Shown: positions 51,401 through 64,000 of the stretch, piece by piece
Numbering within the stretch: the first letter of the stretch is position 1
Layout of the letters: every line of letters begins with the position of its first letter
Source of the DNA: Paramoeba atlantica
Lineage: Eukaryota > Discosea
Reading direction: 5' to 3'
Assembly (NCBI GenBank): GCA_977017575.1
Contig: CDRNVI010000149.1
Location: 248,001 to 312,000, forward strand
DNA length: 64,000 nucleotides
Notes under the pieces: model-generated
Database searches by the model: none
What the model saw: the letters and a program-made list of their open reading frames with translations, nothing else
Told to the model about the DNA's origin: nothing
Program-made: the position numbers and the translations under genes

Positions 51401-54400
51401 TTCTAAAAATATTAGAGAATCAGAAAATAAATTAAGAAATTGTATTCAATATAGAGACATAATTAAGAAATTGAAATTACAAAAAATTAATGTGAAAAAA
51501 AGAAAATAAAAAATAAATCAAATACATCAATTCAAAACAATTAAGAAATTTGATTGAACCAACTTAAAAAATATCATAGATCTGAAAAATAAATTCTAAA
51601 AATATCAGAGAATCAGAAAATAAATTAAGGAATTGCATTCAATATGGAGACATAATTAAGAAATTGAAATTACAAAAAAATAATATGAAAAAAATGAAAT
51701 AAAAAATAAATCAAATACATCAACCAAAAACAATTAAGAAATTTTATTGAACCAACTTAAAAAATATCATAGATCTGAAATATAAGTTCTAAAAATATTA
51801 GAGAATCAGAAAATAAATTAAGAAATTGTATTCAATATAGAGACATAATTAAGAAATTGAAATTACAAAAAATTAATGTGAAAAAAAGAAAATAAAAAAT
51901 AAATCAAATACATCAATTCAAAACAATTAAGAAATTTGATTGAACCAACTTAAAAAATATCATAGATCTGAAAAATAAATTCTAAAAATATCAGAGAATC
52001 AGAAAATAAATTAAGGAATTGCATTCAATATGGAGACATAATTAAGAAATTGAAATTACAAAAAAATAATATGAAAAAAATGAAATAAAAAATAAATCAA
52101 ATACATCAACCAAAAACAATTAAGAAATTTTATTGAACCAACTTAAAAAATATCATAGATCTGAAATATAAGTTCTAAAAATATTAGAGAATCAGAAAAT
52201 AAATTAAGAAATTGTATTCAATATAGAGACATAATTAAGAAATTGAAATTACAAAAAATTAATGTGAAAAAAAGAAAATAAAAAATAAATCAAATACATC
52301 AATTCAAAACAATTAAGAAATTTGATTGAACCAACTTAAAAAATATCATAGATCTGAAAAATAAATTCTAAAAATATCAGAGAATCAGAAAATAAATTAA
52401 GGAATTGCATTCAATATGGAGACATAATTAAGAAATTGAAATTACAAAAAAATAATATGAAAAAAATGAAATAAAAAATAAATCAAATACATCAACCAAA
52501 AACAATTAAGAAATTTTATTGAACCAACTTAAAAAATATCATAGATCTGAAATATAAGTTCTAAAAATATTAGAGAATCAGAAAATAAATTAAGAAATTG
52601 TATTCAATATAGAGACATAATTAAGAAATTGAAATTACAAAAAATTAATGTGAAAAAAAGAAAATAAAAAATAAATCAAATACATCAATTCAAAACAATT
52701 AAGAAATTTGATTGAACCAACTTAAAAAATATCATAGATCTGAAAAATAAATTCTAAAAATATCAGAGAATCAGAAAATAAATTAAGGAATTGCATTCAA
52801 TATGGAGACATAATTAAGAAATTGAAATTACAAAAAAATAATATGAAAAAAATGAAATAAAAAATAAATCAAATACATCAACCAAAAACAATTAAGAAAT
52901 TTTATTGAACCAACTTAAAAAATATCATAGATCTGAAATATAAGTTCTAAAAATATTAGAGAATCAGAAAATAAATTAAGAAATTGTATTCAATATAGAG
53001 ACATAATTAAGAAATTGAAATTACAAAAAATTAATGTGAAAAAAAGAAAATAAAAAATAAATCAAATACATCAATTCAAAACAATTAAGAAATTTGATTG
53101 AACCAACTTAAAAAATATCATAGATCTGAAAAATAAATTCTAAAAATATCAGAGAATCAGAAAATAAATTAAGGAATTGCATTCAATATGGAGACATAAT
53201 TAAGAAATTGAAATTACAAAAAAATAATATGAAAAAAATGAAATAAAAAATAAATCAAATACATCAACCAAAAACAATTAAGAAATTTTATTGAACCAAC
53301 TTAAAAAATATCATAGATCTGAAATATAAGTTCTAAAAATATTAGAGAATCAGAAAATAAATTAAGAAATTGTATTCAATATAGAGACATAATTAAGAAA
53401 TTGAAATTACAAAAAATTAATGTGAAAAAAAGAAAATAAAAAATAAATCAAATACATCAATTCAAAACAATTAAGAAATTTGATTGAACCAACTTAAAAA
53501 ATATCATAGATCTGAAAAATAAATTCTAAAAATATCAGAGAATCAGAAAATAAATTAAGGAATTGCATTCAATATGGAGACATAATTAAGAAATTGAAAT
53601 TACAAAAAAATAATATGAAAAAAATGAAATAAAAAATAAATCAAATACATCAACCAAAAACAATTAAGAAATTTTATTGAACCAACTTAAAAAATATCAT
53701 AGATCTGAAATATAAGTTCTAAAAATATTAGAGAATCAGAAAATAAATTAAGAAATTGTATTCAATATAGAGACATAATTAAGAAATTGAAATTACAAAA
53801 AATTAATGTGAAAAAAAGAAAATAAAAAATAAATCAAATACATCAATTCAAAACAATTAAGAAATTTGATTGAACCAACTTAAAAAATATCATAGATCTG
53901 AAAAATAAATTCTAAAAATATCAGAGAATCAGAAAATAAATTAAGGAATTGCATTCAATATGGAGACATAATTAAGAAATTGAAATTACAAAAAAATAAT
54001 ATGAAAAAAATGAAATAAAAAATAAATCAAATACATCAACCAAAAACAATTAAGAAATTTTATTGAACCAACTTAAAAAATATCATAGATCTGAAATATA
54101 AGTTCTAAAAATATTAGAGAATCAGAAAATAAATTAAGAAATTGTATTCAATATAGAGACATAATTAAGAAATTGAAATTACAAAAAATTAATGTGAAAA
54201 AAAGAAAATAAAAAATAAATCAAATACATCAATTCAAAACAATTAAGAAATTTGATTGAACCAACTTAAAAAATATCATAGATCTGAAAAATAAATTCTA
54301 AAAATATCAGAGAATCAGAAAATAAATTAAGGAATTGCATTCAATATGGAGACATAATTAAGAAATTGAAATTACAAAAAAATAATATGAAAAAAATGAA

Positions 54401-56907
54401 ATAAAAAATAAATCAAATACATCAACCAAAAACAATTAAGAAATTTTATTGAACCAACTTAAAAAATATCATAGATCTGAAATATAAGTTCTAAAAATAT
54501 TAGAGAATCAGAAAATAAATTAAGAAATTGTATTCAATATAGAGACATAATTAAGAAATTGAAATTACAAAAAATTAATGTGAAAAAAAGAAAATAAAAA
54601 ATAAATCAAATACATCAATTCAAAACAATTAAGAAATTTGATTGAACCAACTTAAAAAATATCATAGATCTGAAAAATAAATTCTAAAAATATCAGAGAA
54701 TCAGAAAATAAATTAAGGAATTGCATTCAATATGGAGACATAATTAAGAAATTGAAATTACAAAAAAATAATATGAAAAAAATGAAATAAAAAATAAATC
54801 AAATACATCAACCAAAAACAATTAAGAAATTTTATTGAACCAACTTAAAAAATATCATAGATCTGAAATATAAGTTCTAAAAATATTAGAGAATCAGAAA
54901 ATAAATTAAGAAATTGTATTCAATATAGAGACATAATTAAGAAATTGAAATTACAAAAAATTAATGTGAAAAAAAGAAAATAAAAAATAAATCAAATACA
55001 TCAATTCAAAACAATTAAGAAATTTGATTGAACCAACTTAAAAAATATCATAGATCTGAAAAATAAATTCTAAAAATATCAGAGAATCAGAAAATAAATT
55101 AAGGAATTGCATTCAATATGGAGACATAATTAAGAAATTGAAATTACAAAAAAATAATATGAAAAAAATGAAATAAAAAATAAATCAAATACATCAACCA
55201 AAAACAATTAAGAAATTTTATTGAACCAACTTAAAAAATATCATAGATCTGAAATATAAGTTCTAAAAATATTAGAGAATCAGAAAATAAATTAAGAAAT
55301 TGTATTCAATATAGAGACATAATTAAGAAATTGAAATTACAAAAAATTAATGTGAAAAAAAGAAAATAAAAAATAAATCAAATACATCAATTCAAAACAA
55401 TTAAGAAATTTGATTGAACCAACTTAAAAAATATCATAGATCTGAAAAATAAATTCTAAAAATATCAGAGAATCAGAAAATAAATTAAGGAATTGCATTC
55501 AATATGGAGACATAATTAAGAAATTGAAATTACAAAAAAATAATATGAAAAAAATGAAATAAAAAATAAATCAAATACATCAACCAAAAACAATTAAGAA
55601 ATTTTATTGAACCAACTTAAAAAATATCATAGATCTGAAATATAAGTTCTAAAAATATTAGAGAATCAGAAAATAAATTAAGAAATTGTATTCAATATAG
55701 AGACATAATTAAGAAATTGAAATTACAAAAAATTAATGTGAAAAAAAGAAAATAAAAAATAAATCAAATACATCAATTCAAAACAATTAAGAAATTTGAT
55801 TGAACCAACTTAAAAAATATCATAGATCTGAAAAATAAATTCTAAAAATATCAGAGAATCAGAAAATAAATTAAGGAATTGCATTCAATATGGAGACATA
55901 ATTAAGAAATTGAAATTACAAAAAAATAATATGAAAAAAATGAAATAAAAAATAAATCAAATACATCAACCAAAAACAATTAAGAAATTTTATTGAACCA
56001 ACTTAAAAAATATCATAGATCTGAAATATAAGTTCTAAAAATATTAGAGAATCAGAAAATAAATTAAGAAATTGTATTCAATATAGAGACATAATTAAGA
56101 AATTGAAATTACAAAAAATTAATGTGAAAAAAAGAAAATAAAAAATAAATCAAATACATCAATTCAAAACAATTAAGAAATTTGATTGAACCAACTTAAA
56201 AAATATCATAGATCTGAAAAATAAATTCTAAAAATATCAGAGAATCAGAAAATAAATTAAGGAATTGCATTCAATATGGAGACATAATTAAGAAATTGAA
56301 ATTACAAAAAAATAATATGAAAAAAATGAAATAAAAAATAAATCAAATACATCAACCAAAAACAATTAAGAAATTTTATTGAACCAACTTAAAAAATATC
56401 ATAGATCTGAAATATAAGTTCTAAAAATATTAGAGAATCAGAAAATAAATTAAGAAATTGTATTCAATATAGAGACATAATTAAGAAATTGAAATTACAA
56501 AAAATTAATGTGAAAAAAAGAAAATAAAAAATAAATCAAATACATCAATTCAAAACAATTAAGAAATTTGATTGAACCAACTTAAAAAATATCATAGATC
56601 TGAAAAATAAATTCTAAAAATATCAGAGAATCAGAAAATAAATTAAGGAATTGCATTCAATATGGAGACATAATTAAGAAATTGAAATTACAAAAAAATA
56701 ATATGAAAAAAATGAAATAAAAAATAAATCAAATACATCAACCAAAAACAATTAAGAAATTTTATTGAACCAACTTAAAAAATATTTTTAAAATGAAAAA
56801 TAAATTTAAAACATATCATAAAATTAAAAAATAAATTAAAACATTCTATTTAATATGGAAACATAATTAAGAAATTGAAATTACAAGAAAATTAATATTA
56901 AAAAAAT
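48406..56907. repeat. Dimeric AT-rich satellite, 22 x 386 bp
   Basis: A-type monomers (marked by TTTGATTGAACC) occur at 48461, 48847, 49233 and so on to 56567. B-type monomers (TTTTATTGAACC) occur from 48654 to 56760. A-to-B and B-to-A spacings are both 193 bp, so the higher-order unit is 386 bp. First and last positions are exactly 21 periods apart, so there is no net length change in 22 dimers. A and B differ at roughly a dozen sites. The last B monomer diverges after ~56785, and the region to 56907 is a degenerate edge monomer. Each monomer carries two ATTAAGAAATT motifs. Confidence 0.95.
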
Positions 56908-57018
56908 CACTTTTAATAATTTCTTGTTCATTCTCTATTTCAAATGTTCAAGTGGAAGAAGGCAAACAATTCCCCACAAACATTTTCTAATAGTGTAAGT
57001 CTTGATAACAAGTCAAAC
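56908..57018. other. Junction between satellite and next unit start
   Basis: About 110 bp of mixed sequence. Its counterpart upstream of position 1 lies outside the window. Confidence 0.5.
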
Positions 57019-57111
57019 TATTGTATGAATAAACTAAAAACTGATTTGAGTGGAGAGGTGTGAGGTGGTGGTGGATAAAATTATGTTGTGCTGTCCAGAC
57101 TTGAAATTTTT

Positions 57112-57128
57112 CAGAATGCCCATACTTG
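57112..57128. other. Empty SINE target site in the adjacent unit
   Basis: The 17-bp target sequence occurs once here, followed directly by the sequence that in the first unit starts at 551. This is a pre-insertion allele. Confidence 0.9.
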
Positions 57129-58616
57129 TTTAATGAAGTCAGTGCAAGTTTTCCAAGTTGATACAGAAAGTATGAAAAAGAGTGAATATTTTTCACTCTT
57201 GTTGGAGCTTTCATCAATAAGTCAGATCCACCACCACAATCAAGACTATCATCATCAACAACCTGTTCAACTCAAAAAGACAGATTTTTTATTAGGACCT
57301 TTCAAAAAGCTTCTTCAACAAGATCACATTTATGGGCATGGCAACCAAGAATCTGAAGAATTTTTCCAGCCATTTGACTCAATTCTCCAACTGCTGCTGG
57401 GTTTGAAGGAGTATGATCCCCCATCACAGATTCAAAGGAAGAGAGGCTCAAAGAATCTGAAAAGGACTGGGTTTTAGGGAATTTCTTTGCCAGATTTTGG
57501 AGACCATTTAAAAGAGAAAAAATATCCTTTGCAATTGACGGGCATCATGATCAACTGTTTTTCAAATACTTAAATTAACATACCTACCTTTGCCCTAGAT
57601 CCCAATAGAAAGAAGATTTTGTCCTTGTAATGAACTTTCATCATGAGAGAGAGTTGAGGATTTTCATTCTTGGACTCATAGTAGTACTTCTAATTTTGAT
57701 TGGATGCTGCCTTCACAACAAATCTATTGGATTGTGGTTGGTGATGGAAGAGTAGGGTCTTTTTTCAAAAAAATTCGGAAAAATTCTCAAATTGCAGGAG
57801 AAATATTTCTCTGGGCCATATCAAGGGAAGAAAGAGAATTGCAATCCACCAGCACCAAGTTCAAGAGTTCTTACCTGCTCCTCCTCTTCTTCTTTTCCTT
57901 TTTCATCATTCTCCTCATCCTCCTCAGTCTTCTTTGCAAGCAAGGAGGTCATGAAATGAAATTTCCTCAGGAAGATCAATCAAATGATGAACTTTTATCA
58001 ACAAAAAGATCAAGGTTATTAAATGTTTTGATGTGTGGTGGGCAGCAAATAAAATAACCACAAGCAGGTTGGCTTTCCTTGTTTCAATCATGACCACTTC
58101 ATAAACCACCAGAAAATTCCCCACCACTTCCACAAAAGCAGATTGCCCAACTTTATCAAAGAATTTGGGGGTCAATAAAGAAAAACAACCATTTTCATTC
58201 AAAACAAAATGTTCAACAACAATTCACAATTTTCAGTGTTTCAATCATTGGTTCTAGGAGGTGAGTCCTTCTCTAATAATTTTTCAATCTAAAACCTTTT
58301 TTAATTGTCTTCACCATTTCTCCTCAGACAAGGAAGGAACAGCAATGAATGGTCCAGCATAAGTCATTGCTTTGTGGTTTGGTCCTTGACAATATTCACA
58401 CTCAGCTTGCACTACTTTCAAGAATCACTTCTTTATGGGTTTCATGAGTCTTTTTTCAAAAAAAAAAAAGATCAGTTTCAAGAAGAGGGTCTTTGAATTT
58501 AAAATCCAAAAAAATTTTGGGGATTGAAAGAAATACCTGCCTTAATCAAAGTTGTACAATAATTTTTTTGAGCAATTTCAAGGGCCAGAACAATTCAACT
58601 CCAAAACAAAAGAACA
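57129..58616. other. Second copy of the unit spacer
   Basis: Matches 551-2040 with about 15 differences, almost all transitions plus one 1-bp deletion near 57540. This is the most divergent part of the two unit starts. Confidence 0.6.
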
Positions 58617-58617
58617 A

Positions 58618-59446
58618 AAAAAGAAAAAAGTCTTTGTCATGGCACTACCTGCACAACTTTGGACATGTTTGCACTCTAGAAAGAGAGAAAGAGTGGTGGT
58701 GAGAAAGGGAGAAAGGAGAGACAAAAGAAAAACAAAGAATTCAAAAATCCCAAAAGAGAGAAGAAGAATGAAAGAGAAAGAAAAGAAAAACAAAAACAAA
58801 GTGAAAAAGACAAAAAGACAAAAAAAAAAAAAGGAGGGAGGGGAGGAAAGGAAAAAAAAAAGAGATTTCAAAAGAAAAAGAAAAGAAAAAAAGAGAAAAA
58901 AAAAAGACTTTTTCCCCCTTGAAAAACAACAAACAACAAACCACAAACCAACCACACCACCAATCACTTCCCACTTCATCCGAATCAATACCCACTCTCC
59001 CCTCTTCCTCTCAAACCCCACCTTCAAAAGCTCTGCTCCCCACCCCTGACATAACAAAAGATTTTTGAGATTGCCACAGCCATGCCTCTTGATCCTGGGC
59101 ACCCTCAAACCAGATAGCACAGAAAACTTTCGGTTCCCAAAACTTCACTCAGAAAAGAGTCACAGCCAAGAAGGAGAGCAAGAGAAAGAAAAAGAAGGAA
59201 AAAAAGAAAAGGTCAGAGAAAGAGAAAAGCAAGGAAAAAGACAAAGAGAACCCCAAAAAAGCAAGAGAGCAGGAGCAGAAACAACAAAGAAAGAGAGAAA
59301 AGAAAGGAAGAGAACAAAAAGAAAAAGAAAATAGAGGAGGAAAAAAAAACAGGAAGGAAAAAGAATGGAAAAAAAGAGGAAGAAAGAGAAAAATCAGAAA
59401 AAGAAAAGAATGAAAGAAACAGAAAAGAAAGAGAAAAAGAACTAAA
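58618..59446 (+). repeat. Purine-rich tracts, second unit
   Basis: Same as 2041-2865, with one extra A near 59341-59349. Confidence 0.8.
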
Positions 59447-59566
59447 TCGAATGGACAATCCTCAGGCCCAGAAGACAACTTCACATCCTCCAAAATTCCT
59501 TGGCAATTGCTCGTACTGAAGATGCAGAGGCCAACACCAAAAAGTAATAGTCTCCCAATGTGAGAA

Positions 59567-60184
59567 GTGCCTCCTTACATTCTGCTCCTTTTCCCACCAC
59601 AGGAAGTCACAAACTCTCTGTCACCCTCTTCCTCCCCCCCCCCCCAACCTCTCCCATCCCTAACCTCCCCTCCCTGCTCTCCCTCCAATCCCCCCTCCCA
59701 CCCTCCCTCCCCAATTCCCTCCCACCCTCCCTCCCCACTTCCCTCCCCCCCTCCCTCCCCACTCCCCTCCCCCATTCCCTATCCCACTCTTCATCTCAAT
59801 CTTAATCCTGATCTCAATCCCTCCAGCACCCCTCCCCCTTCATGTAACAACCCTGAATGCAATGGTAAAGCAGAAGTTGGCTCCCACATCTCCTGTAACC
59901 ACTGCCAAATGCATTATTGTTCAACACAATGCCACAACAGCACAGAAAACCATCCCATCACCCCTTTTCCTCCTCCCCCATCTCACCCCTCACCTCACAC
60001 ACCTCTCCACCCTCCTTCCCATCCACCTCATTTGCCCCCCCCCAAGCCCACCTCACCACCTCCCTTCCCACACCCCCTCTCACTCCCCTCTCGCTCCCCC
60101 TCCCCAACAACTTTCCCACCGCCCTTCTTCTCATGGCCCACCTTCTTTTCAACAAACTCCTCCCTCCCTCTCCCTTATCCTTGA
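59567..60184 (+). pseudogene. LINE ORF1-like, second unit
   Basis: Identical in translation to 2989-3606, with the zinc-finger cysteines intact. Confidence 0.45.
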
Positions 60185-60513
60185 ACTCTTCAAAAATGGC
60201 TCCTTTGAAGATATAGTCTTAACTGTCCCCCACTTCAGAAACTTGGATCGCACAAGAACAAGCTCCCTCCAAACATGCAGAGCTTGTGACCTCCTTGGAC
60301 TTGGAATCAACCACTTCTTTGGTGGCCAACAGAAAAACTAAGACCTTACTCCCATTCTCTCCTCAGATTTCAAAAATGCTCAACAAACAAAGCAAGATGA
60401 GATATCATCCCCCTTCTCTCGAATCGCAAGTAGCACAGGGAGAATAGCCTTTCTCCTACAGTTCTGGCAACACTGGAAACCTGCACCACAGCCTCCCGAA
60501 ATCTCGCTCACAA

Positions 60514-63500
60514 ATGTCAAAGACAACTTCTTTTTCATCTGTGGGGATGGATCTGTTGCTACCAACCCAAATGGATGGTGTGTTGGAAGCTCATCACTCT
60601 GTGTCGTTCATGAGAACAAGGAAATTGTCCACTCTCTCATCCATTCTCCCAAGCCCTGAAAACCATATTAACTGGAGAAACCGCAAGAACAACTCTTTGG
60701 CAGATAGGATCACAAGTTTAGCAGTACACAGAGGATGCCCTGACAACACCTGGAGAATCACACCCATCCTCGACCCAGACCCACAACACATCCAACAACT
60801 CTTCTTCAATCATGGGCGCTCTACAACCCTTCCTCATGGAAGCAAAGAAGAGACTACAATGAACTTCATCCTCTCTCTTGAAGGAGACTCCTTCTCAAAA
60901 CACATCCCCCTCTGCTACATGGACTCAGTACCACTCTGCCTTCGTGATACAGTCATCAAAACTTTTTGTGCTGTATGACACCTCTTTCATAAGATACCCC
61001 AACTCCTGATCCTCCTCCCAAAATGGATCTTTGGCTGCCTTAGAAGGGGTACTCAAGGAATGAAAGAAGTGAAATCTCGATGCACCATGGTGCGAAATTT
61101 TGAGTGGGAGAGACTCCACAAAAAACTTGAGGGTGAGCTCAGCAAACTCAAGCAAAAGAGGAGGCAGAAGTCCACCAAGAAAACCAAGGCAGACCAGATT
61201 ATTGAAGAGGTCAGAAAAGGACATCTCTCCAAAGCTGCAAGGAAGCTTCAATCCAAGAGTGGATTCAGGGATCTCTCAGTCCCAGAAAATCGTGAAACTG
61301 TGAAGAACCTCTACCCAAGATCTGAGCAGGCGTGGACTCCACCAGATCAAGCTGAAATTCCTGACTGGAAACCAGCAATCCTTGAACAAGATGAGTTTCA
61401 GTCCTTTGACTCACTTGATCTGGCCCTTCAGAGACTTCCAAAAGGCCGCACGTCTTATGAGTTTGTCACACTCCTATGCACAGACCGAGAACTCCACTCA
61501 ACCCTCAAAGAATTGACTGTCTTAATCACCAATCAAAAACTCAATGAAACCATACACAACATCATGGCAACCTCTCTCTTCATTCCTCTGGCAAAAGGGG
61601 ACAAAGGGATCCGTCCAATTGGTGTTGCTGAAGTTCTCAAGAGGTGGGCAGCGATTGCACTTGTTCTTGAAGTCCAACACGAGGGAATTCCTGAGAAATT
61701 GTCCCATCAGTATGGTGTATGCTTGCCAAGTGGTGCAGAAATGGTCCACAAAGCAATATCACAGCCTATCTCCACCTCCACCCACAACATTATGCTGCGA
61801 AACTGGACATTGTTAATGCCTTCAATTCCATCTCAAGAAAAACCATCTTTGAGAGCACAGTCCAGCTGGCCCCTGTATTACTTCCATACCTCTACACCTT
61901 CTATTCTTCGGTAACACCCCTCACTCTCTCATGACCGGAACCACACCCTCACCATGGAGGAGGGTGTCCAGCAAGGAGATCCCCTCGGGACAATTTTCTT
62001 TTGTCTGGGATTTCATGGAATCCTCAATCCAATCTTTCAGAAGGTTGATGCTCCACTGAATGCACTTCTTCTTCTCTTCTTTGTCGATGATATATTTGTT
62101 TGTGGGAGCCCGGTTGCCATTGCAGAAATCACCACTCAGATCCAGAGTGTCCTCCCAAATGCCAACCTCAAACTTGGCACAGAAAGGGGCAAAATGGTCT
62201 GTTTCTCTCCCGAAGCGCCCAGGAGCAATGACCTCAAAAATCTTGGCATTGGGAAGGCGGAAGTAATCACAGTTCTAGGGTCACCCATCGGGCTGAACAC
62301 TCAAATTTCCAAGTGGCTTCACACCCTTGCTCAAGAATACCAACAAGCATCACAAGACCACTGTTTAATAATGTTCTCCAACCCCCATGAAAGTCTTGAG
62401 CTTTTTGTCAAAACCATCACACCCAAACTAACATACATCTGTTGCACAACACCTCTCTCTTTAACCCCTTTCCAAGACTCCATCAAGCAAACCACTACAA
62501 CAAACATCAATTACCTCCTCAACCCCCTCCAAGTCCCCCACCTGCATCCAAACAAAGAACTCCATCTCTCTCGAGTAGAAGCTGCAGGCCTTCCAAAGTC
62601 AAAAGGTGGTGGTGGCTTGAGCTACTCTCAGAACACCCACCAAGCAGCCTTCCTTGGCTCCTGGATCTCAGTCTACTGATCCTGCTCTGAGTTCAAACCT
62701 GAACTTATCAACCTCTTTGAAGACTTCTGGAAGAGTGACTCACCCCAGCGCCAGGCTCTCCACCAAGCATATATGACCATTTTGAAAGCTTCATCTTGAG
62801 CAAGTGGAAACTGCCAAGTGGTACCTCTGTCCATGAGCTCCTAACTCGATTGACAGAGCCACCATCTGACTCAATGGGCACTGGAGAAAACTACAAACCA
62901 CAGAAGAAGTTCACCTCCTGTGAACTTCAGGATGTCAAAAAGAAGATCATGGACCCAACACAAGACAAAAACCTCTGCCGTGCAATCTGTGAGAATGAGG
63001 TTGGCCCCACCACCCACTTGTGGATGACAGCCTACCCAGACAAGGACACCTCTGGGCCAAAGCCATATCGAGCCTTAAATGCTGAAGATTTTCGCTCAGC
63101 CTACCGATGTAGGCTTGACATAGTTGACCCACACCTTGGGGCTCTCTGCGAACTTGGGACTGTCAAGTGTGGATTCTGTGAAAAAGAACTCTGTGCTGCA
63201 TCCTCCCTCCACCTCTCAGATTGCACCAGTTGTGGAAGAGGAACCACACAAGAAGACACCATGCTCTCCGTGATGAACTCAAGAACATTGCCAGCTGGGC
63301 GGGAAAAACAACAATCCGAGATGGAGCCTACCGGCCAATCGGGAAGTCACACAAGCAACCTGATCTTACAATCTGCGAGTGGCAAGGTGACCAGGATCTG
63401 TGTATTGATGTCCGAGTTGTGTCAACCCACAAAACCCCCCACTTTCGCTGTGTGATCCAAACACCCACCAAAACCCACTCTGACCCCCCATACTCGACAC

Positions 63501-63535
63501 CCTCTCACCTGCTGCACACCATGCCAGGATCATGA
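60514..63535 (+). pseudogene. LINE ORF2 relic, second unit
   Basis: Same segments and same frame breaks as 3936-6957, with no differences noticed. Confidence 0.75.
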
Positions 63536-64000
63536 AATGCAGAGAATATGTGGACAGATGTCTGACTGAAACAGACTTTAATGCAGGAAGGGGCAGAGAC
63601 ACCCCTGAGGAGAAACAGACCCTTAAACAAATAACTCTTTCCGTTTCTCCAAGGTGAAGTCATCTTCCTTCCAGCATCTTCATCCTCAGGTGGTGGAATA
63701 TCCCCTGACATTAGTGCACTCCTACGGTCCCTCGCCTCAATTGCCCTCCAAAACGACCGGGTCCTGGATGCCAACCCCCTCCCCCTCTTCTTAAGAACAG
63801 CAAAGAAGAAGATTTCAGCTGCACTAATGAAAGCAATGGCAAACCACATGATGAGCATACAGGAAAATCTAAAACCCAGCAACCCCCTTTTGACCCATCA
63901 CTCTCTGTGCTTCTCATCATCTCTCAATCCAAATGACATTTCCATTCCCCCCTCTTCTTTCCACATGTACTACCCCCTTTTTCTGCAGTTCCTCCTCTCA

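Larger units (their letters stand above)
57019..64000. repeat. Start of the next tandem unit (partial)
   Basis: Near-identical to 1-7422 but lacking the SINE at 111-533 and one target-duplication copy. About 15 substitutions and a 1-bp indel lie in the part matching 552-1860. After that the only difference I found is an extra A in the purine tract near 59341-59349 (matching 2761-2770). The unit is cut by the window end just before its 5S gene, expected near 64119. Confidence 0.9.
59478..64000 (+). mobile_element. Same LINE relic in the second unit (cut by window end)
   Basis: Apparently identical to 2900-7422, including every frame disruption. The inactive element was therefore homogenised across units after it decayed. 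Confidence 0.75.

Noticed and set aside
48406..56907. CRISPR-like array
   Set aside because: Repeats are directly adjacent 193-bp monomers without unique spacers, in a eukaryotic satellite context.
57019..64000. Overlap caused by a circular molecule read past its start
   Set aside because: The SINE presence/absence with target duplication and about 15 substitutions require two different copies. A mixed population of circles cannot be fully excluded.

Overview
The window is nuclear DNA of an AT-rich unicellular eukaryote. It holds a complete eukaryotic rRNA operon (18S-5.8S-28S), a 5S rRNA gene, eukaryotic tRNA genes with Pol III oligo-T terminators, a polyubiquitin gene, and TIR and non-LTR transposon relics. 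The rRNA cores look like an opisthokont or amoebozoan-type protist with AT-rich variable-region expansions. I cannot place it further by eye; an ichthyosporean or other unicellular holozoan is only a guess.

The main feature is that the sequence from 1 recurs from 57019 to the window end. The window is therefore one whole ~57.0 kb tandem unit plus ~7 kb of the next. The two unit starts differ by a 423-bp tRNA-derived SINE with clean target-site duplications, present only in the first copy. They also differ by about 15 scattered changes, nearly all transitions, between 552 and ~1860. From ~1860 onward I found one 1-bp difference in ~5.5 kb. Two distinct tandem copies explain this better than a re-read circle.

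Layout of the unit: 1-2.0 kb spacer with SINE; 2.0-2.9 kb purine-rich tracts; ~2.9-7.53 kb decayed non-LTR retrotransposon with a restriction-enzyme-like endonuclease, whose poly(A) tail abuts the 3' end of a minus-strand 5S rRNA gene (7541-7658); 8313-9287 PB1-domain/coiled-coil protein; 9.65-12.4 kb long purine tracts switching to a long pyrimidine tract; 13158-14537 six-unit polyubiquitin gene (minus); 14.6-22.9 kb TTG/TTA-rich and T/C-rich spacer with tRNA-Lys, a 718-bp TIR element and presumably the 5' ETS; 22945-29760 18S, ITS1, 5.8S, ITS2, 28S; 30.0-31.7 kb tRNA-Gly, tRNA-His and tRNA-Met; 31.7-47.2 kb a graveyard of TIR and LINE elements (PIF/Harbinger-like, piggyBac, RNase H-bearing LINE); 48.4-56.9 kb a homogeneous satellite of 22 dimers (386 bp = 2 x 193 bp).

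Protein-coding genes likely to be live are few: polyubiquitin and the PB1 protein. The rest of the coding potential is decayed mobile DNA that is nevertheless shared between tandem units. Four copies of a ~46-bp near-perfect palindrome (9.5, 12.5, 36.0 and 39.2 kb) form an unnamed hairpin family. With the composite rDNA unit, they are the most interesting unexplained structure.
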